A DNA stretch of 64,000 nt from Deltaproteobacteria bacterium Ga0077550 (GTDB taxonomy: Bacteria; Myxococcota_A; Polyangia; Nannocystales; Nannocystaceae). Each line of letters starts with the position of its first letter. Positions within the stretch are counted from its first letter, which is position 1. The position numbers and the translations under genes are program-made. The DNA is taken from NCBI GenBank assembly GCA_001464385.1, contig LNFB01000318.1:1-64000 (forward strand), read 5' to 3'. Of the stretch, positions 44,201 through 51,126 are shown piece after piece. The notes under the pieces are model-generated. The model saw nothing but the letters and a program-made list of their open reading frames with translations, was not told where the DNA came from and searched no databases.

Positions 44201-47026
44201 GATCTCGAGCACATCGCCCTCGTGTGGCAGATCGTCAAGGCCCACGCCTTCTGGCGCGCCAAAGGGCTGGTCGTCGACGTCGTGATCTGGAACGAAGATC
44301 CGAGCGGCTACCGCCAGGAGCTGCAGCAGCAGATCATGTCCGCGGTCGGATCGCTCGGCGAGACCAACCTGCTCGATCGCCCCGGCGGGATCTTCGTGCG
44401 CCGCAGCGATCAGCTGTCCGAGCTCGACGGCGTGCTGATCCAGAGCTTGGCCCGGGCGATCCTCCACGCCGATGCGGGCGGCATCGCCGAGCAGGTCGAC
44501 CGCCGCACCATCCGCGCCGAGCTGCCCCGGCAGCTGATCTCCGGCGCCGATCGCCGCACGCTCGCCCCCATCGCGCGGCCACAACCCTCGGCGACGCCAC
44601 CGGGGTTCCGCCGCCCCGATCTCACGGCGTTCAACGGAATCGGCGGCTTCACCACCGACGGTCGCGAGTACGTGATCACCACGCAGCGGGGCGCGCCCAC
44701 GCCGGCGCCGTGGTCCAACGTGCTGGCCAACCCATGGTTCGGCACCGTCGTCGGCGACAGCGGGAGCGCCTATACCTGGTGCGAGAACGCCCACAGCCAT
44801 CGGCTCACGCCGTGGCACGACGATCCGGTGACCGACGCCAGCGGCGAGGCGCTGTACCTGCGCGACGAGCAGGACGGCCGCTTGTGGTCGCCGACGCTGC
44901 TGCCCGCCGGTGACGACGCCCCGTATGTCACCCGCCACGGCTTCGGCTACACGGTCTTCGAGCACACCACGCCCGACGGCATCACGACCGAGCTCACGAC
45001 GTTCGTCGCCATGGACGCGCCGATCAAGTTCCTGTGCATCAAGCTGCGCAACGCGTCGGGGCGCACGCGGCGGCTGTCGCTCACCGCAGCCTACGAGCTC
45101 GTGCTCGGGGTCCAGCGCGCCGCGAGCCTGCCCCACGTCGTCACCGAGGTCGACCCGCGGACCGGCGCCGTGCTGGCGCGCAACGGCTACGACGCCGAGT
45201 TCGCGGACCGCGTCGCGTTCCTCGACGCCAGCGTCGATGCGCGCTCGGTCACCGGCGATCGCGGTGAGCTGCTGGGCCGCAACAACGGCGCCGCGAACCC
45301 GGCGGCGATGGGGCGCGCTCGACTCTCGGGGCGCGTCGGCGCCGGCTACGACCCATGCATGGCGATGCAGATCGCGGTCGATCTGGCGGACGGACAGGAG
45401 CGCGAGGTCGCGTTCACGTTCGGATCGGGCCGCGATCGCGACGACGCGCTGGCCCTCGTCTCGCGCTTCCGCGGCATCGGGCCTGCCCGCGCGGCGCTGA
45501 CGCAGGTATGGGACCACTGGGGTCGCACGCTCGGGCGCGTGCACGTGCAGACGCCCGATCCGAAGCTCGACTTCCTCGCCAACGGGTGGCTGCTCTACCA
45601 GGTGTTGGCCGCGCGACTGTGGGCCCGCAGCGGCTTCTACCAGTCCGGCGGTGCGTTCGGGTTCCGCGACCAGCTGCAGGACGCGATGGCGCTCGTCCAC
45701 GCCGAGCCCGCGCTGCTGCGCGAGCAGATCCTCCGCTGCGCCGGCCGGCAGTTCCGCGAGGGCGACGTGCAGCACTGGTGGCACCCGCCGCTCGGCCGCG
45801 GCGTCCGGACCCGCATCTCCGACGACTACCTGTGGCTGCCGTACGCGACGTGCCGCTACATCGCGGCCATCGGCGACACGGGCGTGCTCGACGACCGCGC
45901 GCCGTTCCTCGAGGGCCGTGCCGTCAACGCCGACGAGGACAGCTACTACGACCTCCCACTGCAGTCCGAGGAGTCGGCCACGGTGTACGAACACTGCGTC
46001 CGCGCGATCGAGCACGGCCTCCGCATCGGCGCCCACGGCCTACCGTTGATGGGCACCGGCGATTGGAACGACGGTATGAACCTCGTCGGCGAGGCCGGCC
46101 GCGGCGAGAGCGTGTGGCTGGCGTTCTTCCTCCACGACGTGCTCGTCCGCTTCGTGGCGATCGCGACGGCGCGCGGCGACGATTACTTCGCCGCGCGCTG
46201 CACCACGCATGCCGCCGGGCTGGCGGCCGCGATCCAGGCGCACGGCTGGGACGGCGCATGGTACCGCCGCGCCTACGACGACGACGGTGTGCCGCTGGGC
46301 TCGGCGAGCAACGCCGAGTGCCAGATCGACTCTCTCCCCCAGAGCTGGGCGGCGCTCACAGGCGTCGGCGATCCAGCGCGCACCCAGACCGCGCTCGACT
46401 CGCTCGACGCGCGACTGGTCCGACGCGACCTCGGGATCATCGCGCTGCTCGATCCGCCGTTCGACGCCGCGCCGACCAACCCCGGCTACATCAAGGGCTA
46501 CGTGCCGGGCGTGCGCGAGAACGGCGGCCAGTACACCCACGCGGCGGTGTGGGCCGCGATGGCCTTCGCCGCCGTCGGCGACGCGACACGGGCGTGGGAG
46601 TTGTTCGATCTCGTCAACCCGGTGCGCCATGGCGACACCGGGGAGCGCATCGCCGTCTACAAGGTCGAGCCCTACGTCGCCGCCGCCGACGTGTACTCGA
46701 ATCCCCAGCACGCCGGGCGGGGCGGCTGGACCTGGTACACCGGCTCGGCGGGATGGATGTACCGCCTCATCACCGAGTCCCTGCTCGGCATCCACCTCGA
46801 GGTCGACAGCCTGCGCATCGCGCCCGTGCTCGCGCCCGGCTGGGCCGGCTACGTCGTGCACTACCGCCACCATCGCAGCACCTATCACATCCACGTCCAC
46901 GCCCGCGGCAGCGGCCGCGCGGTGACCCGGGTGATCTGCGACGGCGAGGTGCAGGCCGATCTGCGGATCCCGCTGCGCGACGACGATCGCGAGCACGAGG
47001 TCGACGTCGACGTGGGCGCGGAGTAG
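38225..47026 (+). CDS. ndvB: Cyclic beta-1,2-glucan synthase
   Basis: 2933 residues, close to rhizobial NdvB. After a helical N-terminal part come membrane helices (about 437-500) and a GT84 transferase domain (about 510-810). The latter has ALDADTEL (Asp654/Asp656) and the processivity motif HRWMRGDWQ (801-809). More membrane helices follow (about 855-900 and 980-1025), then a glycoamylase-like region (about 1350-1565) and tandem GH94-type phosphorylase modules. The last of these has GDWNDGMN, with Asp2616 as the likely general acid. It should polymerise UDP-glucose into beta-1,2-glucan, trim and cyclise it, and export it for osmotic adaptation. No ndvA-type exporter is adjacent. Confidence 0.94.
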   Translation: MRADLGQPPRTFAAPHRDLYTAALATAVRSGAAASTRAPGEDVDGSRAAEEPPLRAELFSITQLEEHAATLARWHEPAAPRRAGSNHLLERLDDNEASLRSAHALVAEALERGRKITPAAEWFIDNYHLIEAQVRTARLHLPRGYNRELPRLANSHASGSPRVYDIAEQLISHSHGRVDLHRLRAFVDAYQRVVPLKIGELWAIPIMLRLALLENLRRVVARVVAGRREREQGQLWAERLLEVASDDPPSVVLVLADLVHAKLALTDPFVTELASRLQGHGSALAFPMSWLEQRLAEQGQTTEHVFVRMSQDEAAAQVAVSNSIGSLRSLAAIDWRDFVEAVSVVERVLERDPVGVYPSMDFGTRDRYRHVIEEVARRCRRPEPDVAEVAVELARGGEGRTGHLGWFLVGGGRAVFERRAGVRRGLRSVAVRIATRLGPVAYLGAIALLTGLLTAWCWSALPPLGPAATAAAMLVLALCTSQLAIAIVHWAVCAWVKPALLPRLDFSRGIPSEHRTLVAIPILLSNADEIDEQLELLEVRFLANRDDNLHFALVSDFRDAPTEHRDGDEALLERAVAGIAALNRRHPGDGEGSFLLLHRPRRHNPREKVWMGWERKRGKLEELNAALRGDSRGFSTIEGPLPRVQGVRYVIALDADTELPRDTARMLAATLAHPLNRPVYDARVGRVTAGYSILQPRVGVTMASSAASRFAALFGGEPGIDPYTRAVSDVYQDLFGEGSFVGKGIYDVDAVIAALAGRLPENRVLSHDLLEGAYSRSGLVSDVMLFEHHPTAHAVDVSRRHRWMRGDWQLTPWLGWRVPAGVGAPTTERAPARRRVANPITLLSRWKILDNLRRSLLAPASVALLIGGWLVPGLALPATLVVIAIVLVPGLLAALSGLLRRPDDLPWRGHLVGIARSLGRSLAREGIALASLPFEAWLGLDAITRTLVRVGLTRRRLLEWRTAADAQRSAGNHLWGSYRSGWASPVVAIATFAGLLAVRPAALFVATPLLLAWFAMPLVTWWISRPSHRAAPRLVDDERVFLGALARRTWRFFERFVAAADHDLPPDNFQEDPPRGIAHRTSPTNIGLALTANLAAYDFGFVETAAVVDRTRRTLSTLAGLERHRGHFYNWYDTTTLQPLPPLYVSTVDSGNLSGHLLTLAGGLDALERDPLVRAATFAGLVATLDAMLAVVRERDDPSGVAAHGPAVAALVGPLREAAARAEAQPLTLTRARDALLELRDGAAALQRLLHDTGQDELRWWGDAFAHQRAAALTALEYAAPWVSLIAGHRAALGHDFAALDAVPSLATLLQSASTRGDTLPLEAVRDAVQLGAARARATLDDLHGLAAAARSLADAEYDFLYDRDRHLLAIGYNVTEHRLDASFYDLLASEARLASFVAIAYGKLPQEHWFSLGRVLTSSAGRAALLSWSGSMFEYLMPALIMPTFPGTLLDETCRVVVARQIEYGRALAVPWGISESGYHKTDALLNYQYQAFGVPGLGFKRGLGDELVIAPYATVMALMVDAHAACSNLRRLARDRQLGTYGFYEAIDYTDARLPPRTSSATVRSYMAHHQGMSLLSLAYVLCDRPMQRRFNADLALRSTELLLQERVPRVPAVFPHPAEISPTREGPADVGNELRCFSSPSTPVPEVHLLSNGRYHVMLTNAGGGYSRWGELAVTRWREDPTRDAWGTFLYLRDVDSGEVWSAAHQPTLQRADHYEAIYSHGRAEFRRRDGDIETHVEISVSPEDDAELRRVAITNLGDLPRTIELTSYAEVVIATPAADAAHPAFSNLFVQTELIPAQQAILCTRRPRSAGEQPPWMLHLMTRSPAATTSASYESSRAAFIGRCRSVADPIAMHAARLTDSAGAVLDPIVAIRSAVVIGPGQTVRLQVVTGVASSRDAALSLVDRYADGGAADRLFELSFTHSQVEQRRLGVDDEQSQAFERLASHILYSNHLLRAPRGVVARNLKGQAALWAYGISGDLPIVLVRIGDLEHIALVWQIVKAHAFWRAKGLVVDVVIWNEDPSGYRQELQQQIMSAVGSLGETNLLDRPGGIFVRRSDQLSELDGVLIQSLARAILHADAGGIAEQVDRRTIRAELPRQLISGADRRTLAPIARPQPSATPPGFRRPDLTAFNGIGGFTTDGREYVITTQRGAPTPAPWSNVLANPWFGTVVGDSGSAYTWCENAHSHRLTPWHDDPVTDASGEALYLRDEQDGRLWSPTLLPAGDDAPYVTRHGFGYTVFEHTTPDGITTELTTFVAMDAPIKFLCIKLRNASGRTRRLSLTAAYELVLGVQRAASLPHVVTEVDPRTGAVLARNGYDAEFADRVAFLDASVDARSVTGDRGELLGRNNGAANPAAMGRARLSGRVGAGYDPCMAMQIAVDLADGQEREVAFTFGSGRDRDDALALVSRFRGIGPARAALTQVWDHWGRTLGRVHVQTPDPKLDFLANGWLLYQVLAARLWARSGFYQSGGAFGFRDQLQDAMALVHAEPALLREQILRCAGRQFREGDVQHWWHPPLGRGVRTRISDDYLWLPYATCRYIAAIGDTGVLDDRAPFLEGRAVNADEDSYYDLPLQSEESATVYEHCVRAIEHGLRIGAHGLPLMGTGDWNDGMNLVGEAGRGESVWLAFFLHDVLVRFVAIATARGDDYFAARCTTHAAGLAAAIQAHGWDGAWYRRAYDDDGVPLGSASNAECQIDSLPQSWAALTGVGDPARTQTALDSLDARLVRRDLGIIALLDPPFDAAPTNPGYIKGYVPGVRENGGQYTHAAVWAAMAFAAVGDATRAWELFDLVNPVRHGDTGERIAVYKVEPYVAAADVYSNPQHAGRGGWTWYTGSAGWMYRLITESLLGIHLEVDSLRIAPVLAPGWAGYVVHYRHHRSTYHIHVHARGSGRAVTRVICDGEVQADLRIPLRDDDREHEVDVDVGAE

Positions 47027-47126
47027 CGGACGACGCGCGACGATCCCCGACCGAGAGCTTCGTCACGGGCCGGGTTCGGATCATCGCGGGGGCTCGCGCG
47101 CCTCGGGGGGTGGAACGGAACCACCC

Positions 47127-47990
47127 ATGACCCTGCGCTTCATCTCCACCTTCTCCCTCGTCTCCCTCCTCGCCGCTTGCAGCACGGACGGTGACGGAGA
47201 CGACACCCTCGGCAGCACGAGCGACGCGAGCACGGGCAGCGCGTCCGAGAGCGCGACGGCCACCGCCACCGCCACCGCCACCGCCACCGCGACGGCCACC
47301 GCCACCGCCACCGAGGGCACCGACGAAAGCACCACCGACGCGACCGACACCGCCGAGGACACCAGCACCGCCGGCGAGACCGACCCCAGCGACACCACCA
47401 GCGCCGACGACAGCACGAGCACCGGCGGCGGCGAGGTCGTCGAGGTCCGCAACACGCCCGAGGTCTGCAAGGCGGGCGAGGTCGTCGCGCCGATCCTCCC
47501 CGACGAGGCGGGCCACCTCGCGGCCACCACCCTGACGCCGCCGTCGTATCCCTTCGAGGTGACGCAGGTCGCCTATGATCTGCTCGGCACCGACGCGCCC
47601 GGCGCGTGCGACAGCACGTTGGCCCACCGCGTCGAGCTCTACGTGATCGAGGGCGCCGCGCCGCCGGCGGATCCGGCCGACGCGGTGTCGAGCCTGACGA
47701 TCGACGTCGACGCCGACGAGGCCGCCGTCGAGGAGCGCATCGTGACGCTCGACCTCGAGGCGCCGATCGTCCTCGCCGAGGGCCAGGTCCTCGTGGTCGC
47801 CGTCGAGATGGTGGGCAACGACGAACTGTCGGCGAGCGCGTGCGTCCGCGCGTGCCGGGACACCGGCGGCATCGCCGAGCTCGACTGGTGGAGCAACGCC
47901 GCGGCGGTCCCCTACGCGTGGGCCGACATGGTCGGCGACTTCGGCTTCATCTCGAACTTCAACCACCGCATGACGGGGCACACGCCGTGA
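47127..47990 (+). CDS. Surface lipoprotein with Ala-Thr repeat stalk
   Basis: 287 residues. Lipobox SLLAAC (Cys about 18), then an Asp/Ser stretch, an Ala-Thr repeat encoded by hexamers (about 44-62), and a Thr/Asp/Glu linker to about 100. The globular part (about 105-287) has strands and Cys such as CKAGEVVAPILPDEAG, LYVIEGAAPP, LVVAVEMVGN and CVRACRDTGG, and resembles a beta-sandwich. No family was recognised. The stop overlaps the GTG start of the protease gene (GTGA), so the two envelope proteins are made together and may act together. Confidence 0.8.
   Translation: MTLRFISTFSLVSLLAACSTDGDGDDTLGSTSDASTGSASESATATATATATATATATATATEGTDESTTDATDTAEDTSTAGETDPSDTTSADDSTSTGGGEVVEVRNTPEVCKAGEVVAPILPDEAGHLAATTLTPPSYPFEVTQVAYDLLGTDAPGACDSTLAHRVELYVIEGAAPPADPADAVSSLTIDVDADEAAVEERIVTLDLEAPIVLAEGQVLVVAVEMVGNDELSASACVRACRDTGGIAELDWWSNAAAVPYAWADMVGDFGFISNFNHRMTGHTP
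47259..47312. repeat. Hexanucleotide repeat GCCACC (nine units)
   Basis: Eight exact GCCACC units and one variant (GCGACG at 47289-47294) lie in frame in the lipoprotein gene and encode alternating Ala-Thr. Slippage would change stalk length in steps of two residues without breaking the frame. Confidence 0.9.
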
Positions 47991-49342
47991 GCCGCGCTGC
48001 GTGGCCGCACCTGGCCGCGACCGTCGCCGTCGTCGCGCTCGCGGGCAGCTTGCCCGCGAGCGCGGCGATCTACGGCACCGACGATCGCGTGCAGCTGTAC
48101 GAGGAGAGTGACGAGGACTGGCGCACGCTCGGCGAGCAGTCGATCGTGATGAAGTTGCGCGCCGGCTGGGGCATCTGCGACGGCGCGACGGTGTCGCCCT
48201 CGATGACGCTGGGCGAGTACCAGAACCTCTGCGAGGGCGAGGCCTTCATCGACGACCCGGTCCTCGCCAGCTGCTCGGCGACGCTGGTCGACAGCGACCT
48301 CGTCGTGATCGCCCGCCACTGCGTGCTCGAGGACGACGAGTGCGCGACCGCCAGCTTCGTGCCCGGTCCACGGCGCGCCTCCGCCGACGAGCTCGTGATG
48401 CCGGGGCCGGAGGACATCTACGCGTGCCGCCGGATCGTCGCGCAGCTGGATGGCGTCGACATCGCGTTCGTGCAGCTCGATCGCCCGGTCGAGGGCATGA
48501 CGCCGGCGACGCTCGGACCGACCCCGGAGCTCGACGCGCCGCTGGGCGTCGTCGGCTTCCCGACCGGCACACCGATGAAGGTCGCGCGGGCCTGCAACGT
48601 GCGCGGCATGAACAACGCCGGGCTCGTGCAGCACGACTGCGACACGTTCATGGGCAACTCCGGCTCGGGGGTGTTCGACGCAGAGCGGCGACTGTGGGGC
48701 GTGCACGTCAACGGACCTGGCGGCGACTACGACGACGAGGGCGAGTGCAGCATCGCCAAGCTCTACACGCAAGACGGCCAGCTGCCGGGGATCCCATCGG
48801 CGCCGCAGTTCGGCGCGGCGGCGCAGATCTCCGAGGTGTTGCCCGTGCTGTGCGACAGCGGCTGGCCGACGCCGCTGTGCGGCACCGAGGCGGCGTGCGG
48901 CGACGGCACGTGCTCGGGCACCGAGACCGCGTCGACCTGCGCCGACGACTGCGCCGCGGCGGTCTGCGGCGACGGCGTGTGCGAGGTACTGACCGAGCTC
49001 GAGTGCGCCGAGGACTGCGGTCACCTCGTCGAGGTGTGCGGCGGCGACGAGACCACCGGCGGTGACGGGGACACCTCGGGCGGTGCGGACGACACCAGCA
49101 CCGGCGGTGGATCGACCGACGGCGGCCCCACGGACGGCGGCGCGTCCACGACGTCGGCCGGCGACACGTCGACGGGCACCGCCGCGGGCGAGAGCTCCGG
49201 CGGCGCAGGGGCCGACGGCGGCACCGCGGGCGACGACGGCTGCGGCTGCACGGCGTCGGACCACGGTGGCACCGCGGCGGCGCCGATGCTCGCGCTCGTG
49301 GCCCTCGCGTCGCGGCGTCGCCGTCGGGCCGGCGCACGCTGA
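47987..49342 (+). CDS. Trypsin-like serine protease with MYXO-CTERM-type tail
   Basis: 451 residues. Signal peptide to about 27 (SLPASAA). The chymotrypsin-fold triad is complete: His111 (VIARHCV), Asp158 (GVDIAFVQLD) and Ser225 (MGNSGSGVF). Two short Cys repeats follow (CGDGTC ... CADDC and CGDGVC ... CAEDC, about 304-345). A Gly/Ser/Thr/Asp linker comes next, and a terminal sorting signal with GCGC, a short hydrophobic helix (APMLALVALA) and an Arg run. This tail matches the MYXO-CTERM plan, which anchors or sorts proteins to the myxobacterial surface. The GTG start overlaps the upstream lipoprotein stop, so its substrate may be local. Confidence 0.9.
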   Translation: MSRAAWPHLAATVAVVALAGSLPASAAIYGTDDRVQLYEESDEDWRTLGEQSIVMKLRAGWGICDGATVSPSMTLGEYQNLCEGEAFIDDPVLASCSATLVDSDLVVIARHCVLEDDECATASFVPGPRRASADELVMPGPEDIYACRRIVAQLDGVDIAFVQLDRPVEGMTPATLGPTPELDAPLGVVGFPTGTPMKVARACNVRGMNNAGLVQHDCDTFMGNSGSGVFDAERRLWGVHVNGPGGDYDDEGECSIAKLYTQDGQLPGIPSAPQFGAAAQISEVLPVLCDSGWPTPLCGTEAACGDGTCSGTETASTCADDCAAAVCGDGVCEVLTELECAEDCGHLVEVCGGDETTGGDGDTSGGADDTSTGGGSTDGGPTDGGASTTSAGDTSTGTAAGESSGGAGADGGTAGDDGCGCTASDHGGTAAAPMLALVALASRRRRRAGAR

Positions 49343-49345
49343 GCG

Positions 49346-49387
49346 GATCGCGTCGGGCGAGCGGGGACACCATCGCCCGGCGCGATC
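49346..49387. terminator. Bidirectional hairpin between convergent genes
   Basis: GATCGCGTCGGGCGA (49346-49360) pairs with TCGCCCGGCGCGATC (49373-49387) over 15 bp, with a single G-T wobble and a 12-base loop. It fills the gap between the protease stop (49342) and the stop of the bestrophin gene (49386). There is no T-run, so it would act as a stem-only or Rho-assisted terminator for both genes. Confidence 0.55.
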
Positions 49388-50297
49388 ACATCAGCACGCC
49401 ATCGTCGTCGGGGGTCGGCGGCTCCGGGGGCTCGGGCTCCCCGAGCCGCTTGCACGCCTCGATCTCGATGTTCGTCGCGATCGCGTTCAGCGGTAGGGCC
49501 GCGGGCGCCATCGAGAACGGATCCTCGAGCATCGTCCCGACCTGGTCGATCACGCGGAACGCGAAGCACACCAGCACCGTGATCGGGATCGCGAACCACC
49601 CGGTGTTCTCGACGATGCCGAGCGGGAGCAGCACGGCGTACGCGGCGATGAGCAGTGTCGCCACGAACTCATAGGTCTGGGGGAACGGCGTCTTCTTGAT
49701 CCGCTCGCAGCCGCCTTGCACGTCGAGCAGGGTCGCGATCGAACGGTCGAGGAGCTGCAGGGCGCGCGCGTCGAGGTGGCGCGCCCGCGCCAGCCTCGCG
49801 AGCTCCCGGAGCTGATGGTGCAGGAGCGCCGCGTTGAGATTGGGCTCGTCGGCATCGCGCGCGAGCTCGTCGACCTCGAGGTACCGGATGACCTCGGCGT
49901 CGCGCGTCGGGTCCTGCTCGCGCAGCGAGCTGCGCAGCGCGTGCACGTAGGCGATGTGTCGCCGGACGATCCGCTGCTGGATCGGGCGCAGCTCGTCCCG
50001 CGGTCCGGCCGGGTACGAGAGCACCTGCATCGCGAACAGCCGCGAGGTGTTCACGAGCTGGCCCCACAGCTTGCGGGCCTCCCACCACCGGTCGTAGCAG
50101 GAGTTGGTGCGGAAGCTGACGAAGATGCCGATCGCCGCGCCGATCACCGTCAGCGGCACCGGCGAGAGATCGACCGCGTCGGTCGCGAGGACCTTCTCGA
50201 TCAGCACGATGAAGCTGGCGGCCGCGGCATAGCCGACCAGCGAACGCCACTGCCACGCCGCGAGCGTGGTGACCGATCGGTGGTAGTCGACGAACAT
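49386..50297 (-). CDS. Bestrophin-like chloride channel family protein
   Basis: 303 residues. The RFP-TM/UPF0187 pattern is clear: N-terminal FVDYHRSVTTLAAWQWRS region, a helix AAASFIVLIEKVLA, RTNSCYDRWWEARKLWGQL, the signature GCERIKKTPFPQTYE, and membrane segments around VATLLIAAYAVLLPLG and FAIPITVLVCFAF. Bacterial members form pentameric anion-selective or cation channels in the inner membrane. The C-terminus is Pro/Glu-rich. It lies 150 bases downstream of a TetR gene on the same strand; that gap holds an 18-bp dyad. Confidence 0.9.
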   Translation of the reverse strand: MFVDYHRSVTTLAAWQWRSLVGYAAAASFIVLIEKVLATDAVDLSPVPLTVIGAAIGIFVSFRTNSCYDRWWEARKLWGQLVNTSRLFAMQVLSYPAGPRDELRPIQQRIVRRHIAYVHALRSSLREQDPTRDAEVIRYLEVDELARDADEPNLNAALLHHQLRELARLARARHLDARALQLLDRSIATLLDVQGGCERIKKTPFPQTYEFVATLLIAAYAVLLPLGIVENTGWFAIPITVLVCFAFRVIDQVGTMLEDPFSMAPAALPLNAIATNIEIEACKRLGEPEPPEPPTPDDDGVLM

Positions 50298-50361
50298 CCC
50301 TGCGCGATCCCGAGGCTCCGAGTGCAGGCGCGATGCCAGCGTCGGCGCGTCGATCGCCTCG

Positions 50362-50379
50362 GGTTCCTCCCGGGGAACC
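50362..50379. promoter_or_regulatory. Possible operator dyad upstream of the bestrophin gene
   Basis: GGTTCC and GGAACC are perfect 6-bp arms around a 6-base centre, within the 150 bases between the TetR gene and the bestrophin gene. TetR-family dimers bind such palindromes, so local control is possible. Nothing else was seen in this gap. Confidence 0.3.
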
Positions 50380-50447
50380 GTGCGGATCAGCCACGATCGT
50401 GCGTCCGCGCCACGGGCGTCCGGTCGGAGTGGGCAGCCGAGCGACGA

Positions 50448-51080
50448 TCAGGCCGCGTCGCCGCGCGGCTGCGTCAGGTACCCCATCACCAGCGCGACCA
50501 GCTCGCGGGTGAACTCCGGCTCCGCGAGCCACTGCGGCCGGTCCACGGCCGCGTCCTCGATGATCGCCTCGACCGCGGTGAGGATGAAGCGGGCCGTCCG
50601 CTCGGGCTCGAGGACGCCCGTGTCGCCGATGCGCCCGCGGATCTCCGCGGCGAGCAGCCCCGCGACCATCGGCACCAGATCCTCCAGCCCGTCGGGGCCG
50701 AGCATCGGCACGACCTCTCGCGCGACCAACCGCGTCAGCACATGGTGATCCGCCGCCCACCCGACGAGCATCCCGATCACGCGCTCGACCATCACGCGCA
50801 GCGGTGCGTCGCGCAGCGGCGGCACCAACGCGACGATCTCGGCGAGCTCGTCCTCACAGATCTGGTGCATCAGCTCGCACAGCAGCGACGGCCGATTGGG
50901 GAAGTACTCGTACACCGTGCCGATCCCGTAGCCCGAGATCTCCGCGATGCGGGTCATGCTGACCTCGGCCCCCTGCTCCTTCAGGGCCTTGGCCGCCGCC
51001 GCGAGGATGTTCCGGCGCGTGACGAGGGCCCGGTCCTGTCGCGGCTCCCGTCGCGTCGGCAAGCGAGGTCGTTTCAGCAT
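50448..51080 (-). CDS. TetR-family transcriptional regulator
   Basis: 210 residues. The N-terminal helix-turn-helix domain (about 15-65) reads RRNILAAAAKALKEQG, then VSMTRIAEISGYGIGTVYEYFPNR, typical of TetR proteins. The C-terminal ligand/dimer domain (about 80-200) is all helical and includes LTRLVAREVVPML and RFILTAVEAIIED. It should repress a nearby gene until a small hydrophobic ligand binds. The bestrophin gene downstream is the most likely target by position. The ligand cannot be inferred. Confidence 0.93.
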   Translation of the reverse strand: MLKRPRLPTRREPRQDRALVTRRNILAAAAKALKEQGAEVSMTRIAEISGYGIGTVYEYFPNRPSLLCELMHQICEDELAEIVALVPPLRDAPLRVMVERVIGMLVGWAADHHVLTRLVAREVVPMLGPDGLEDLVPMVAGLLAAEIRGRIGDTGVLEPERTARFILTAVEAIIEDAAVDRPQWLAEPEFTRELVALVMGYLTQPRGDAA

Positions 51081-51126
51081 CGCGGATCGATGGTGCCCGA
51101 TCGCGGTGGCCGACGCATCGGCGCCC

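Noticed and set aside
38225-47026. Possible artefactual fusion of several genes because of the 8.8 kb length.
   Set aside because: The domain order and total length match known cyclic glucan synthases, and the reading frame is continuous.
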